Source: an uncultured Senegalimassilia sp. (GTDB taxonomy: Bacteria > Actinomycetota > Coriobacteriia > Coriobacteriales > Eggerthellaceae). From it: a stretch of 14,251 nt of DNA. Positions 14,211-14,251 of this stretch are shown piece after piece. Both the position numbers and the translations under genes were made by a program. The notes under the pieces were generated by a model. That model saw only the letters and a list, made by a program, of their open reading frames with translations. It was not told where the DNA came from and ran no database searches. The DNA lies in the NCBI GenBank assembly GCA_937925385.1, contig CALEWN010000364.1:1-14251 (forward strand), written 5' to 3'. Numbering within the stretch: the first letter of the stretch is position 1; every line of letters starts with the position of its first letter.

Positions 14211-14251
14211 GCCTCGGTTCGGGCTGTTCTCCCACGGACAAGCCTCCGGTG

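Overview
The window looks like chromosomal DNA from a high-GC, Gram-positive anaerobe of the Coriobacteriia, most likely Eggerthellaceae (Eggerthella, Gordonibacter, Slackia and relatives). Three things point there: a LuxR-type regulator whose HTH domain is fused to a 12-helix MFS-like membrane domain, a giant sortase-anchored protein built from FctA/Spy0128-type isopeptide domains, and GC-rich codon use throughout. This assignment rests on family knowledge and no database search was made.

Layout. Positions 3-716 (+) hold the 3' part of a class I (DhnA/FbaB-type) fructose-bisphosphate aldolase cut by the window edge, closed by a strong UUCG-loop terminator at 827-859. A relatively AT-rich stretch with nested inverted repeats follows. 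A short unrecognised protein (about 1221-1715, +) then lies 30 bp ahead of a CstA-family carbon-starvation transporter (1746-3551, +), and another UUCG-loop terminator ends this pair at 3605-3639. Convergent to it lies the membrane-bound LuxR regulator (3823-5454, -). Divergent from that regulator, across a roughly 500 bp intergenic region carrying a clear 18 bp palindrome, lies a 2405-residue surface protein (5955-13172, +). A hairpin terminator at 13247-13278 follows it, and then a convergent pxpA (LamB/YcsF, 5-oxoprolinase subunit A; 13391-14146, -).

How the parts may work together. The central unit is the divergent pair formed by the LuxR-MFS regulator and the giant adhesin-like protein. 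Its N-terminal von Willebrand A domain has a complete MIDAS motif. A stalk of eleven tandem domains follows, each keeping the Lys / aromatic-x-x-x-Glu / Asn signature of self-formed isopeptide bonds, and the chain ends in a sortase signal with an LTQTG motif. An inference is that the regulator senses something at or in the membrane and controls the adhesin through the shared intergenic region. The aldolase, CstA and PxpA genes are metabolic neighbours (glycolysis/gluconeogenesis, pyruvate or peptide uptake, 5-oxoproline hydrolysis) with no evident direct link to the adhesin.

No CRISPR array, insertion sequence, rRNA or complete tRNA was seen. A tRNA-Ser-like 5' fragment lies at the 3' end of the luxR-type gene.
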